A stretch of DNA of 64,000 nt from the NCBI RefSeq assembly GCF_030548295.1, contig NZ_JAUOSB010000006.1, positions 1 through 64,000 of the forward strand, in the 5' to 3' direction. The notes below the pieces were generated by a model. The model did not search any database. It was not told where the DNA came from and saw only the letters and a program-made list of their open reading frames with translations. Shown here piece after piece: positions 17,515-27,480 of the stretch. Origin of the DNA: Wenyingzhuangia sp. 2_MG-2023. GTDB lineage: Bacteria > Bacteroidota > Bacteroidia > Flavobacteriales > Flavobacteriaceae. Within the stretch, counting starts at the first letter, position 1. Each line of letters opens with the position of its first letter. The position numbers were made by a program, and so were the translations under genes.

Positions 17515-17551
17515 TTGTAAAAAATAAACCCACTACAAAAGTAGTGGGTTT
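17515..17551 (-). terminator. Terminator of the sodium:solute symporter gene
   Basis: A perfect 11-bp stem AAACCCACTAC/GTAGTGGGTTT (17526-17551) with an AAAA loop on the plus strand. On the minus strand it is followed by TTTATTTTTT. Confidence 0.9.
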
Positions 17552-17582
17552 GCAAATATATATATATTATTTAATGATATTT

Positions 17583-19280
17583 TTAATTAAAGTAAATATA
17601 TGTTGCTACTACAATAATAGTAATGATAGCTCCTACTGGTTTTAAGTATTTCCAAGGAGTAATGTCCACTTGTTCTGTATACTGTTGAACAAAATCTTCT
17701 TCTCTTGGCTTTAACTTACCAATAATCAACATTACAATAATATTCAACACGAATAAAATAGCAACAACGTGTAAGAAGTGAGGGTAAGTTCCTCCATCAG
17801 CAATTACCATTGGTTTTAAAACAAATTGACTAATCATATACAAAATAACTCCAGACAATAATCCAATTTTAGCAGCAATAGCAGGTACACGTTTTGTTAA
17901 GTAACCTACTACAATAATTGTGAAAATAGGAATAGAGTAACATCCGTTTACTTCTTGTAAATATGCAAACAAACCTCCTTTAGCATAAATTAAGAAAGGA
18001 GCGATACATGCACCACCAATAGCTAAGAACACACCAAAAGTTTGTCCCATTTTGACAACCTTAGCTTCAGAAGCTTCTTTGTTTATGTGAGCTTTGTATA
18101 TATCCAATCCAAAAATAGTTACTGATGAATTTAAAGCTCCGTTAAAAGAACTTAAGATTGCTCCAAACAATACAGCAGCAAAGAAACCAACCATTCCAGC
18201 AGGTAATACTTGTTTTACCAATAATGGATAAGCTTGATCTTTTAAAGTTCCGTCTCCAGAAGAAAAGAATTCAAAAGATTCAGGGTGTTGAGACATGTGA
18301 AAAGCAATGATTCCTGGTAAAACCAACATCAAAGGTCCTAATATTTTTAAGAAAGCAGCATATAACAATCCTTTTTGCCCTTCTACTAAGTTTTTAGCAC
18401 CTAAAGCTCTTTGGATAATTGCTTGGTTGGTTCCCCAATAGAACAATTGCACCAACATTAATCCAGTAAAAATAGTAGCAAAAGGAACTGAAGCATTGGC
18501 ATCACCAATGGCATTAAATTTATCAGCATGTTCAGTAAATAAAGTGCTCAAGCCATCCAAAGCGGAGTCACCACCGTTAGCCTCACTAATAGCATACAAA
18601 CCAAAAAGAGGAATAGCCAAACCACCAATTAACAAACCAATTGCGTTGATAGAATCTGAAACAGCTACCGCTTTTAGACCTCCAAATACAGCATAAATAA
18701 TACCGATAAAAGCAATTGTAAATACTGTTGGCCATAAAGCCATAAAGTCGTATTCTCTTTGCAATTCTAACAGTTCTTGCGGAGCTAATGTACTAGCAAT
18801 GTCAGCGGGGATGGTTAATCCTAATGCAGCAGGAACATCAAACATTGTGTTTACTGCCAATGCACCAGAATACAGTACAATAGGTAGTAAAATAACAACA
18901 TATCCAGATAAGAACAAACCAGAAACTAAAGTTTTGGTCATTTTATCAAACCTGTTTTCTAAGAATTGAGGAACAGTTGTAATTCCTCCTTTTAAATATC
19001 TAGGTAAAAAGAACATGGCTGTAATTACCATTGCAATGGCGGCTAAAGTTTCCCAAGCCATTACTACTACACCTTCTTCAAATGCAGCACCATTTAAACC
19101 AACAATTTGTTCTGTAGATAGGTTTGTTAATAATAGAGACCCTGCAATAACAGGTCCTGTTAAACTTCTACCTCCTAAAAAGTATCCGTCAGAAGAGTTT
19201 ACATTTTTTCTAGTTGCTAGCCAAGCGATCAAAGCTACCAAGAGAGTAAAGCCAAGAAATGAAGCTATTGATAAAATCAT
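17583..19280 (-). CDS. Sodium:solute symporter (SSS/SLC5 family)
   Basis: An inner-membrane transporter of 565 aa with about 13-14 hydrophobic helices. SSS signatures include DGYFLGGRSLTGPVIAGSLLLTNLSTEQIVGLNG near the N terminus and YWGTNQAIIQRALGAKN in the middle. The closest named types carry sugars such as glucose, galactose or myo-inositol with sodium. The actual substrate cannot be read from the sequence. A single-gene unit with a strong downstream terminator. Confidence 0.9.
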   Translation of the reverse strand: MILSIASFLGFTLLVALIAWLATRKNVNSSDGYFLGGRSLTGPVIAGSLLLTNLSTEQIVGLNGAAFEEGVVVMAWETLAAIAMVITAMFFLPRYLKGGITTVPQFLENRFDKMTKTLVSGLFLSGYVVILLPIVLYSGALAVNTMFDVPAALGLTIPADIASTLAPQELLELQREYDFMALWPTVFTIAFIGIIYAVFGGLKAVAVSDSINAIGLLIGGLAIPLFGLYAISEANGGDSALDGLSTLFTEHADKFNAIGDANASVPFATIFTGLMLVQLFYWGTNQAIIQRALGAKNLVEGQKGLLYAAFLKILGPLMLVLPGIIAFHMSQHPESFEFFSSGDGTLKDQAYPLLVKQVLPAGMVGFFAAVLFGAILSSFNGALNSSVTIFGLDIYKAHINKEASEAKVVKMGQTFGVFLAIGGACIAPFLIYAKGGLFAYLQEVNGCYSIPIFTIIVVGYLTKRVPAIAAKIGLLSGVILYMISQFVLKPMVIADGGTYPHFLHVVAILFVLNIIVMLIIGKLKPREEDFVQQYTEQVDITPWKYLKPVGAIITIIVVATYIYFN

Positions 19281-19416
19281 ATATACAAGTGTTTAATTAA
19301 GTTAAATTTTAATGAGCGACAAAATAGTAATTTTAGGACTACTTTGTTACGATAAATTTAGTTTTTTACGATTACGATTAAATTATTGACCAATGGAAAC
19401 TTTTAGATTACTTACA

Positions 19417-19432
19417 AGTACAAAGTACTGAG
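19417..19432. repeat. Copy of the AGTACAAAGTACTGAG dispersed element
   Basis: AGTACAAAGTACTGAG is identical over 16 bases to the left arm of the inverted repeat at 52194-52274. It lies just past the end of the HAD phosphatase gene. The element is self-complementary in part (AGTAC/GTACT). Confidence 0.6.
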
Positions 19433-19433
19433 G

Positions 19434-20243
19434 TTACATAAATTTTAAAATAGCTTTTGCAACTCCATCTTTTTTGTTTGTGTCGGATACTGCATCAGCA
19501 ATAAGCAAAACTTCTTGTTTTGCATTTGCTACTGCAACTCCTATTTTTACTGCTTCTAACATTTCAATATCATTGTAGTTGTCTCCAAAAGCAATACAGT
19601 TTTCCAGTGTTAAATGAGGATACTTACATGCTAATAATTCATTGATTCCTGTAAGTTTTGAAATTTCTTTATTGGCTATTTCAATATAAGTATCTTTAGA
19701 GCGGTATAAGTGTAATTTATCCCCGTGTAGTTTCCCTAATTCTGCATATACATAATCCATGTGCTCTTTTTCTCCCATGCACATTACTTTGTGAGCTCCT
19801 TTTTTTTCTTCAATCCATAAATTAATGACATCTTTTGTAGGTTTTACAATAGGTGTAACTTTGGTATTATTTTCTTCTCTTTTTGCCCAAAAATCCATAT
19901 CGGGTACATACCAGTCATTGTTATTGTACAGACTAATGTGAAATTTTCCAGCTGTGTTAAGTTCTGCAATGTCTTCTAGAATGGTTGGAGCAATAGAAAT
20001 ATCATCTACAATTTTTCCATCTACCAAAATCAACCCACCATTGTAGCAAATAATAGGCAATCCTTCTATGTTTAGGTCTTTTTGCAAATGTGTCATTGCA
20101 CCAGGCATTCTAGATGAAATTAAGATAAAAGGGATTTTTTGATCTGTAATCCTTGCTACTTGTTCTTTTAACATTTCAGAGACTTCACGTTCTGAGTTTA
20201 GTAAAGTTCCATCTATGTCAGTAAAAGCTATTTTGATATCCAT
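19434..20243 (-). CDS. Cof-type HAD-IIB family phosphatase
   Basis: A 269-aa soluble phosphatase. Motif I is DIDGTLL with the catalytic Asp pair near residues 8-10. Motif II is ISSRMP. Motif III/IV is IAFGDNYNDIEML. The cap domain between 85 and 190 is of the IIB (Cof) type. Substrates in this family are small sugar or nucleotide phosphates; the specific one is unknown. A TATTTTTG -7 element sits upstream at 20267-20274. Confidence 0.9.
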   Translation of the reverse strand: MDIKIAFTDIDGTLLNSEREVSEMLKEQVARITDQKIPFILISSRMPGAMTHLQKDLNIEGLPIICYNGGLILVDGKIVDDISIAPTILEDIAELNTAGKFHISLYNNNDWYVPDMDFWAKREENNTKVTPIVKPTKDVINLWIEEKKGAHKVMCMGEKEHMDYVYAELGKLHGDKLHLYRSKDTYIEIANKEISKLTGINELLACKYPHLTLENCIAFGDNYNDIEMLEAVKIGVAVANAKQEVLLIADAVSDTNKKDGVAKAILKFM

Positions 20244-20266
20244 ATTTTATGCAAATTGAGTTAAAA

Positions 20267-20274
20267 CAAAAATA
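20267..20274 (-). promoter_or_regulatory. -7 element for the HAD phosphatase gene
   Basis: TATTTTTG on the minus strand, 24 nt upstream of the start codon; matches TAnnTTTG. The -33 element is unclear. Confidence 0.4.
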
Positions 20275-20450
20275 AAGGATGAAGGTATATAATTACAATT
20301 AATTGATGAATTATTTACGATTATCTTGTAACATATTTCTTGTTTGCTAGCAATTAAATAACGAATTTTCTTCTTTTTAATAAGAATCATATAAATGCGT
20401 ATAGAGGATTAAATAGTCTTAAATACTGCAGTTTTTAAGACATAGAAATT

Positions 20451-20458
20451 TAACTTTG
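20451..20458 (+). promoter_or_regulatory. -7 element for the AspT/YidE-type transporter gene
   Basis: TAACTTTG matches TAnnTTTG and lies 20 nt before the start codon at 20478. No clear -33 element. Confidence 0.4.
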
Positions 20459-20477
20459 TAGTATGATTTGATAAAAA

Positions 20478-22103
20478 ATGAAAACTATGGAAATACTATT
20501 AGATCTTTTAGTTAAAGATTATTTTGTGCTCTTTTTAGTGATTGGTTTAGGAATCGCTATAGGGAAAATTCAAGTAAAGGGAATTTGTTTTGATTTGTCG
20601 GCAGTTATATTTGTTGCCATTTTTTTTGGTTACCTATACAACCTGTACGGAGTCAAATTCAATTTACCCCCAATTATACAGAGTGTTGGTTTGGTACTGT
20701 TTATATACACAATAGGTATGCAGGCAGGACCATCATTTTTTAATGCGTTTAAAGAACAAGGGGTTAAGCTGATTGTACTTGCTGGGATTACAGTTGTTTC
20801 AGGCGGACTTACTGCGGTTGCTATTTCCTATATGTACGGAGTAGACATGTCTATGATGAGTGGTTTGTTAACAGGAGCATTGACTTCTACCCCTGGGTTG
20901 GCGGCAGCTATTGAAGCTTCTAAATCTCCTTTGGCATCTATTGGTTATGGTATTGCATATCCTTTTGGAGTATTGGGTGTTATTTTGTTTGTAAAATTGA
21001 GTCCCACCATTTTTAAGGTAGATATTAAAAAAGAAGAGGATGATTTTAAGATAAAATCTACTTCATCTACTCCAAAAGTTATTCATAGAAATTTGGTTAT
21101 CTCTAATGAAAATGTACAGGGTAAATCTATCAAAGATTTGAATATTAGGTTTATGACAAAAGCAAATATTTCTCGTATTATGAAACCAAATCAAGAGTCT
21201 ATTTCTCCAACTCCTAATACCGTTTTAGAATTGGGAGATGTAGTGAAGGCTGTAGGTACAGAAAATGCAATAAAACGTATACAATTGTTGTTGGGGAATT
21301 TTACTGATCAACAAATTCCGAGAAGTGATTCATATGAGGTCAAATGGTATATTGTTAGTGACAAACATTTGGTGAACAAAACACTAGATGAGATTGATTT
21401 GTTTGGCAATTATACAGCTACAATCACAAGAATAAGAAGGTCTAGTATAGATTTGGCTCCACATCCAACAACTAGATTAAGATACGGTGATAAAGTTCTA
21501 ATTTCGTGTCGTAAAGGAAATATAGTAGTCTTAGAAGATTTGTTTGGGAACAGTATAAAACAAGTGAATGATACTAGTTTTCTACCTGTTGCTTTTGGTA
21601 TTGCAATAGGAATTTTAATTGGTTTTATATCAATACCTTTCGGGAGCTTTAATTTTAAGTTAGGGTTGACAGGTGGTGTTTTGTTGGCTTCATTGTTTTT
21701 AAGTTGGAAAGGGAAATTAGCAGGGATTATTTGGAATTTTTCAGGGCCTGCAAATCAAGTGCTAAGGCAATTTGGACTATTATTGTTTTTAACTCCGGTT
21801 GGAATTAATGCAGGACAAAGTTTGGTATCTGCTATCAATACTCATGGGCCTATTTTGTTTCTTTATGGGGCTATTATTACGTTAGTTCCTATGATAGCCA
21901 CAGTAGTAGTGGGAAGGTTTGTGTTGAAGTTGAATTTTTTATCAATTTTGGGAGCTTTAACCGGAGGAATGACTTCTACTCCTGGTTTGAGTGCATCAGA
22001 TTCTATGACAGAATGTGATGCTCCACAGATTGCTTACGCAGCAGTTTATCCTTTTGCATTAGTATTAATCATTGTAGTTGCCGAAATAATGGGGATGTTA
22101 TAA
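20478..22103 (+). CDS. AspT/YidE/YbjL-type transporter (AAE family)
   Basis: A 541-aa membrane protein with two membrane halves flanking two soluble RCK_C (TrkA-C) domains at about 195-360. The halves each carry a Gly-rich repeat: TGALTSTPGLAAAIEASKS near 132-150 and TGGMTSTPGLSASDS near 495-510. This duplicated TSTPGL motif is diagnostic of the aspartate:alanine exchanger family. The substrate is not known for most members. Starts at ATG 20478; followed by a strong bidirectional terminator. Confidence 0.9.
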   Translation: MKTMEILLDLLVKDYFVLFLVIGLGIAIGKIQVKGICFDLSAVIFVAIFFGYLYNLYGVKFNLPPIIQSVGLVLFIYTIGMQAGPSFFNAFKEQGVKLIVLAGITVVSGGLTAVAISYMYGVDMSMMSGLLTGALTSTPGLAAAIEASKSPLASIGYGIAYPFGVLGVILFVKLSPTIFKVDIKKEEDDFKIKSTSSTPKVIHRNLVISNENVQGKSIKDLNIRFMTKANISRIMKPNQESISPTPNTVLELGDVVKAVGTENAIKRIQLLLGNFTDQQIPRSDSYEVKWYIVSDKHLVNKTLDEIDLFGNYTATITRIRRSSIDLAPHPTTRLRYGDKVLISCRKGNIVVLEDLFGNSIKQVNDTSFLPVAFGIAIGILIGFISIPFGSFNFKLGLTGGVLLASLFLSWKGKLAGIIWNFSGPANQVLRQFGLLLFLTPVGINAGQSLVSAINTHGPILFLYGAIITLVPMIATVVVGRFVLKLNFLSILGALTGGMTSTPGLSASDSMTECDAPQIAYAAVYPFALVLIIVVAEIMGML

Positions 22104-22127
22104 AACTAAAATTTTTTTATATATAAA

Positions 22128-22160
22128 AAAAGGGTGTCTAAAAATTTAGACACCCTTTTG
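22128..22160. terminator. Bidirectional terminator between transporter and htpG
   Basis: A 15-bp perfect stem: AAAAGGGTGTCTAAA (22128-22142) pairs with TTTAGACACCCTTTT (22145-22159). A- and T-tracts on both sides let it serve both convergent genes. Confidence 0.95.
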
Positions 22161-22177
22161 TATTTGGTAAGTTTGAT

Positions 22178-24088
22178 TTATTTAATCAATTCATAACTAC
22201 GTTTGATGAAATTGGTCAAATCTTCACCGTGTAATAAGTTTTGTGATAATTTTGCCAAATCAAAAGCTTGAGAAATTAAGGCTTTCTGTTTGTCTTCAGG
22301 AGCATTTAAAATTTCAGAAACCAATTGGTTATTGGTATTTACTACTAAGTTGTACATTTCTGGCATGTTTTCCATTCCAAACATTCCACCACCACCTGTA
22401 GCACTCATTTCTTTCATTCTACGCATAAATTCTGGAACCGTAATAATAAAAGGAGATGAAGAAGAGTCCATCGCTTCTAATTGAACGGTGTAGTTTTCTT
22501 TTGGTACAGCACCTTCAATAATTGGCTTTAATTTGTCTTTTTCTTCGTCTGATAATTTAGAAATTACGTTGTCGTCTTTCTTAATTAAATTATCAACATG
22601 ATCTGCATCTACACGTACAAACGTTACGTTTTCGTTGGTTTGCTCTAGTTTTTGAATTAAGTGAGAAACAATAGGAGAATCTAACAACAATACTTTGTAT
22701 CCTTTGTCATTTGCAGATTGAATAAAGCTGTGTTGTGCTTGTTTGTTAGCAGCATACAATACAACTAATTTACCATCTTTGTCAGTCTGAGCATCTTTTA
22801 ATTGCTCTTTAATTTCGTCAATAGTTAAGTAACCACCGTCTGTAGTTGGGTACAATGCAAATTTGTTGGCTTTGTCAAAGAACTTCTCATCAGACAACAT
22901 TCCGTACTCAATAATTACCTTGATATCATCCCAGTAACCTTCAAAAGCTTCTCTGTCTTTTTTGTAGATAGAACTTAATTTATCTGCAATTTTTTTAGTG
23001 ATGTAACCAGAAATCTTTTTAACAGCACCATCTGCTTGTAAGTAAGAACGAGATACGTTTAATGGAATGTCTGGAGAATCAATTACCCCTTTCAACATCT
23101 GTAAGAAATCTGGAACAATTCCTTCTACATTGTCTGTTACAAAAACTTGGTTTTGATACAATTGGATTTTATCCTTTTGCATGTCCATGTTTTTAGACAA
23201 CTTAGGGAAATATAAAATACCTGTTAAGTTAAAAGGATAGTCAACATTTAAGTGAATGTTAAACAAAGGCTCTTCAAACTGAGCTGGGTATAACTCACGG
23301 TAAAATTTTTTGTAATCATCACCTTCTAAATCCGATGGCTTTTTAGTCCAAGCCGGAGCAGTGTTGTTAATGATATTGTCTACATCAATTTGTTGATGAG
23401 GCTCTTTTTCCTCAGTACCATCTTCTTTTTTGATGACTTTTGGCTCAAAGTCAGGATCGTTTATTTTTTTAGTTCCAAATTTAATTGGTACTTGGTTAAA
23501 ACGATTGTATTTGGTTAACAATTCAGAAATTTTAGATTCTTCTAAAAAGTCGGTTGAATCATCTGCAATGTGTAAAATAATTTCGGTTCCTCTTTCTGCC
23601 TTTTCTACTTGTTCTAATTCGTAGTTTGGAGAACCATCACAAGACCATTTCACAGCTGGAGCATCTTTGTAAGATTTGGTAATCAATTCTACTTTGCTAG
23701 CTACCATAAAAGCAGAATAAAATCCTAATCCAAAGTGACCAATAATTCCTGAATCTTCTACTTTGTCTTTGTATTTTTCAATAAATTCTTCGGCACCAGA
23801 AAAAGCAATTTGGTTGATGTATTTTTCAACCTCATCTTCTGTCATTCCCAAACCTTGATCAATAATATGAAGTTTCTTTCCTTCTTTATCAATCTTTACT
23901 TCTAATTTTGCATCACCTAATTCTACACCTTCTGCTTCTCCAATAGTAATTAAGTGTTGTAACTTTAACGTTGCATCAGTTCCATTAGAAATTAACTCAC
24001 GTAAAAAGATTTCGTGGTCAGAGTATAAAAACTTTTTAATTAATGGAAAGATATTCTCTACCGATACATTAATGTTTCCTTTAGCCAT
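22178..24088 (-). CDS. htpG: Molecular chaperone HtpG (Hsp90)
   Basis: Bacterial Hsp90, 636 aa. The N-terminal GHKL ATPase domain is marked by FLRELISNGTDA (catalytic Glu and Asn), DQGLGM and GHFGLGFYSAFMV. A middle domain (about 235-440) and a C-terminal dimerisation domain follow. Length is normal. Cytosolic, ATP-dependent chaperone. Monocistronic between its terminator and a 150-nt upstream gap. Confidence 0.97.
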   Translation of the reverse strand: MAKGNINVSVENIFPLIKKFLYSDHEIFLRELISNGTDATLKLQHLITIGEAEGVELGDAKLEVKIDKEGKKLHIIDQGLGMTEDEVEKYINQIAFSGAEEFIEKYKDKVEDSGIIGHFGLGFYSAFMVASKVELITKSYKDAPAVKWSCDGSPNYELEQVEKAERGTEIILHIADDSTDFLEESKISELLTKYNRFNQVPIKFGTKKINDPDFEPKVIKKEDGTEEKEPHQQIDVDNIINNTAPAWTKKPSDLEGDDYKKFYRELYPAQFEEPLFNIHLNVDYPFNLTGILYFPKLSKNMDMQKDKIQLYQNQVFVTDNVEGIVPDFLQMLKGVIDSPDIPLNVSRSYLQADGAVKKISGYITKKIADKLSSIYKKDREAFEGYWDDIKVIIEYGMLSDEKFFDKANKFALYPTTDGGYLTIDEIKEQLKDAQTDKDGKLVVLYAANKQAQHSFIQSANDKGYKVLLLDSPIVSHLIQKLEQTNENVTFVRVDADHVDNLIKKDDNVISKLSDEEKDKLKPIIEGAVPKENYTVQLEAMDSSSSPFIITVPEFMRRMKEMSATGGGGMFGMENMPEMYNLVVNTNNQLVSEILNAPEDKQKALISQAFDLAKLSQNLLHGEDLTNFIKRSYELIK

Positions 24089-24245
24089 AATAATATGTTT
24101 TGGTTATTTGTTTAAATATTGTGATTAACTATTAAACAAATAGAGTACCAAACCAAATGTGGTGACAAGATGACAGAGGTAATGGAAGTTAGAGTTTAGA
24201 AAAGTTGAAATTTAAGACATTTTAACTTTTCTATTAAGTGTGTGT

Positions 24246-24728
24246 TTATCTTCTTTTGTATTTTACAAAACTAAAATCGTATTCGTTTTCTTTGTCAGCA
24301 GAAAAGCTTTCTCTTTTAATTTCTTTCCAAATAGTTTTGTCAATTTCAGGAAAAAAAGTGTCTGCGTTAAAAGTTCTATGAATTTCGCACAAGTCCAAAA
24401 CATCTACCAATTCAATGGCTTCTTTGTAAATTTGTGCACCTCCAATTACATAAGCATTGTCATCAGTTTTGGAAATTTCTAAAGCTTTTTCTAAAGAATC
24501 TGTAATGATGCATCCATCTGCTTTGTAGTTGTTGTTGCGAGAAATAATAATAGTAGTTCTATTTGGTAAAGGTTTACCAATAGATTCGTATGTGTTACGT
24601 CCCATGATAATATGGTGACCTGTAGTAACTTTTTTAAACCTTTTTAAATCGGCAGGTAAGTGCCAAATTAAATCATTGTCTTTTCCTAGTTCGTTGTTTT
24701 CTCCTACAGCAGCAATTATTGTTGTCAT
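24246..24728 (-). CDS. folA: Dihydrofolate reductase
   Basis: A 160-aa enzyme that reduces dihydrofolate to tetrahydrofolate with NADPH. Key motifs are AAVGENNELGKDNDLIWHLPADLKRFK (acidic catalytic residue and W-x-L-P), HHIIMGRNTYESIGKPLPNRTTIII and VIGGAQIY. It lies on the same strand as thyA, one gene away; thyA regenerates its substrate, so the two form a thymidylate/folate cycle group. Confidence 0.97.
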   Translation of the reverse strand: MTTIIAAVGENNELGKDNDLIWHLPADLKRFKKVTTGHHIIMGRNTYESIGKPLPNRTTIIISRNNNYKADGCIITDSLEKALEISKTDDNAYVIGGAQIYKEAIELVDVLDLCEIHRTFNADTFFPEIDKTIWKEIKRESFSADKENEYDFSFVKYKRR

Positions 24729-24800
24729 TCTTAAATTTTAATCGGACGCAATATACTACGTTTTTTAAGAAATTTAACGAATAAATAAGTTGAGTATTGT

Positions 24801-25829
24801 TTAGAAACCAACTTTACGAATTTGTTTGTCTTTTTTGACTTTGTCCAAAAGAATGATATAGTCTTTCATTAGTTCTTTGATAGGTTTTCCTGTGTGTTTT
24901 TTGAACCTATAAAATTGATTGAATCCACCATTGTTGCGAATCAAGTTTACAATACTGGTTGGGAAATTGTATCCATAGTAAAAATTTTCACCATTCAGTT
25001 TGGCAGGAACATCAGCTTTAGGCAAGTCTAAAATAGTTTGATAATAAGATTCTAAAAGTTGTTTGTTTTCAGATTCAATTTTTGCTGCAATCACTTTTCC
25101 TTCTTTGTCAACTATGAATTTTGGATAAATTCTATGAAAGTCATCAATATCTTGAGCAGTAACCAGACTAAGGTCTACATTGTTGTATAGGTATTCAGAA
25201 ATGAATAAATAATTACATGCGTTTAAGTTGTAATAATTAAACTCTTCTTCACATTTTTTATACATAGGAGGTGCGTAACCAATAGCTGTTACATTACATT
25301 TTACAATAGGCCTTTTGTTTTGTTGTTGAATTACAATTAATGTGTATTTGCACAAAGGATTAAAGTCTACAATTGTTACGTTGTTGAAATCAAGTTTTGC
25401 AAATGTCTTTTTTAATTTTTTGTCTAATTTTTCATCAGAAGCATTGGTCATTACATTGATTGGTTCTTTATTACGATTTAATGTAAATTCAATGTAAATG
25501 TTTTTTTTAGGATCTAAAAATTCAATATTCTCTAATTTTTTTGGCGTAATGTATTTTTTAAAATGGGCTGTAATGTTGTTGCTTAAACTTGTAAAGTTTT
25601 CGTTGGTTTTTAAGATCAAAGATTCGTATTTGTAATACTTGGCAATACTATCATTGGTGAATACAGGTGCTGATAACACTGCTTTTGAAATGCTGTCATT
25701 TATATAATCTGAAGTCTCAGTTTCTTCTGTAGTAGTTGTTTCTTGAGTAGAAGCAACCATCTCTTGTTTTCCTTTACAGGAAGCAATAAGCAGAACTAGA
25801 ATAATTATTTTGAAACTACTTTTTATCAC
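24801..25829 (-). CDS. Putative lipoprotein between folA and thyA
   Basis: A 342-aa lipoprotein with signal and lipobox LIASC, followed by a Thr/Glu-rich linker (about 22-45), typical for surface or periplasmic anchors. The rest contains two TonB-C-like stretches reading as 'EFTLNRNKEPINVM' and 'PKFIVDKEGKVIAAKIE', a pattern of energy-transducing C-terminal domains, but without a clear family match. The start is GTG at 25829. Function unknown; it lies between two folate-cycle genes, 87 nt from thyA. Confidence 0.7.
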   Translation of the reverse strand: MIKSSFKIIILVLLIASCKGKQEMVASTQETTTTEETETSDYINDSISKAVLSAPVFTNDSIAKYYKYESLILKTNENFTSLSNNITAHFKKYITPKKLENIEFLDPKKNIYIEFTLNRNKEPINVMTNASDEKLDKKLKKTFAKLDFNNVTIVDFNPLCKYTLIVIQQQNKRPIVKCNVTAIGYAPPMYKKCEEEFNYYNLNACNYLFISEYLYNNVDLSLVTAQDIDDFHRIYPKFIVDKEGKVIAAKIESENKQLLESYYQTILDLPKADVPAKLNGENFYYGYNFPTSIVNLIRNNGGFNQFYRFKKHTGKPIKELMKDYIILLDKVKKDKQIRKVGF

Positions 25830-25915
25830 GGTGCTGTATTTGTAAAAAGAATCTATAATGATAAATTTATTAGAAAAGCAATGCTTTTATGGTTGTTGTT
25901 GGTTGATGATTATTT

Positions 25916-26740
25916 CTAAACAGAAACTTGTCCTTTGATAAGAGGATGAGGTTCATAGTTTGTCAAAGTAAAATCTTCGAATTTGAAGTCAAAAATACTT
26001 TTTATTTCTGGATTCAATACCATTTTTGGTAAAGGTTTTGGGTTTCTACTTAGTTGTAAATCAATTTGTTCAAAATGATTGTTGTAAATATGTGCATCTC
26101 CAAAAGTATGTACAAAATCACCAGGTTTTAAGTTGGTAACTTGGGCAATCATTAACACCAATAAAGCATAAGAAGCAATGTTAAAAGGAACTCCTAAAAA
26201 AGCATCTGCACTACGCTGGTATAATTGGCAAGATAATTTTCCATCGGCAACATAAAACTGAAAAAAAGCATGACAAGGAGGCAAAGCTGCTTTGTTGTTG
26301 GCTACATTTTCTGAAAATGAGACAGAAGTGTCTGGCAAAACGCAAGGATTCCACGCAGAAATCAGCATGCGTCTGCTATTAGGGTTGGTTTTTATGGTTT
26401 CAATAACTTCTTGAATTTGATCAATTCCTTCGTCGTTATAATTTCTCCATTGTTGCCCATAAACAGGACCTAAATTTCCATTTTCATCGGCCCATGCATC
26501 CCATATTTTTACTCCATTCTCTTTTAGATAATTGATGTTGGTGTCACCTTTTAGGAACCAGAGTAATTCATGAATGATAGATTTTAAATGTAATTTTTTG
26601 GTAGTAACCATTGGAAAACCTTCGGACAAATCAAATCTCATCTGATAACCAAAAACACTCTTGGTACCCGTTCCTGTACGGTCTCCTTTTTGAATTCCGT
26701 TCTCTTTTATGTGTTTGATAAAATCTAAATATTGCTTCAT
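25916..26740 (-). CDS. thyA: Thymidylate synthase
   Basis: A 274-aa enzyme that methylates dUMP with methylene-THF. Motifs include [21 protein letters not shown], the nucleophile Cys in [35 protein letters not shown] and the conserved [10 protein letters not shown]. Active-site residues are complete. Cytosolic. Grouped with folA on the minus strand. Confidence 0.97.
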   Translation of the reverse strand: MKQYLDFIKHIKENGIQKGDRTGTGTKSVFGYQMRFDLSEGFPMVTTKKLHLKSIIHELLWFLKGDTNINYLKENGVKIWDAWADENGNLGPVYGQQWRNYNDEGIDQIQEVIETIKTNPNSRRMLISAWNPCVLPDTSVSFSENVANNKAALPPCHAFFQFYVADGKLSCQLYQRSADAFLGVPFNIASYALLVLMIAQVTNLKPGDFVHTFGDAHIYNNHFEQIDLQLSRNPKPLPKMVLNPEIKSIFDFKFEDFTLTNYEPHPLIKGQVSV

Positions 26741-26771
26741 ATTCTAAGGGTAAATAGCTTTTGTAAAAATA

Positions 26772-26808
26772 GAAAAAAAGTCAAGATTTAGGGTCTCGAC
26801 TTTTTTCT
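26772..26808 (-). terminator. Terminator after the bifunctional nuclease gene
   Basis: A hairpin AGAAAAAAAGTCAAGA/TCTCGACTTTTTTCT with a TTTAGGG loop. The symmetric A/T flanks allow use on the minus strand, where it separates the nuclease gene from thyA. Confidence 0.8.
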
Positions 26809-26833
26809 ATTTTTATAAAGAGTTGTTGGAAGA

Positions 26834-27463
26834 TTATCTTTTGTTGAGTTCATCTCTAATGTGAGCTGCGGTTTCGTAATCTTCTTTTTCAATAGCACTC
26901 GTTAATTTTTGCTCTAATTCTACAGTAGAGTATTTCTGATACTTATTTGTTACATTCTCAGAAGAGTTAGAGGACTCAAACAATTCTGAAAGCTCACTTT
27001 CTTTTTCTTCAATATCATCGTCATCTTCTAGGTCGTCTATAAAATCTTCTTGCTTTAAAATGATTCCTGCTTTTTCTAAGATATTTTGATATGTATAAAT
27101 GGGAGCATTGAAACGAATTGCAAGTGCAATGGCATCAGAAGTTCGGGCATCAAATACTTTTTCTTCACCTTCTTTTTCGCAAACCATGCTAGAGTAAAAA
27201 ACACCGTCAATCAACTTGTGAATAATCACTTGTTTGATATTTACACTATAAGATTCTGCAAATGTTTTGAATAAATCATGAGTTAGCGGTCTTGGAGGAA
27301 TGATTTCACTTTCTAAGGCTATCGCAATGGATTGTGCTTCAAAAGCTCCAATGACTATAGGAAGTGTTCTGTCCCCGTCAATTTCATTCAGAACCAATGC
27401 GTAAGCTCCTGTTTGTGTTTGGCTATAGGAAATGCCACGAATGTCTAATTGTACTAAACTCAT
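26834..27463 (-). CDS. Bifunctional nuclease family protein (DUF151 + UVR motif)
   Basis: A 209-aa protein. Residues 1-130 are a DUF151 domain with RTLPIVIGAFEAQSIAIALE and ARTSDAIALAIRF. A strongly acidic linker lies at about 140-165, and a UvrB/UvrC-type motif LEQKLTSAIEKEDYETAAHIRDEL ends the protein. Related plant and bacterial proteins have been reported as RNase/DNase. It lies 17 nt downstream of etfA and is probably in the same operon. Confidence 0.85.
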   Translation of the reverse strand: MSLVQLDIRGISYSQTQTGAYALVLNEIDGDRTLPIVIGAFEAQSIAIALESEIIPPRPLTHDLFKTFAESYSVNIKQVIIHKLIDGVFYSSMVCEKEGEEKVFDARTSDAIALAIRFNAPIYTYQNILEKAGIILKQEDFIDDLEDDDDIEEKESELSELFESSNSSENVTNKYQKYSTVELEQKLTSAIEKEDYETAAHIRDELNKR

Positions 27464-27480
27464 TCTTTCAATTTTCGGGT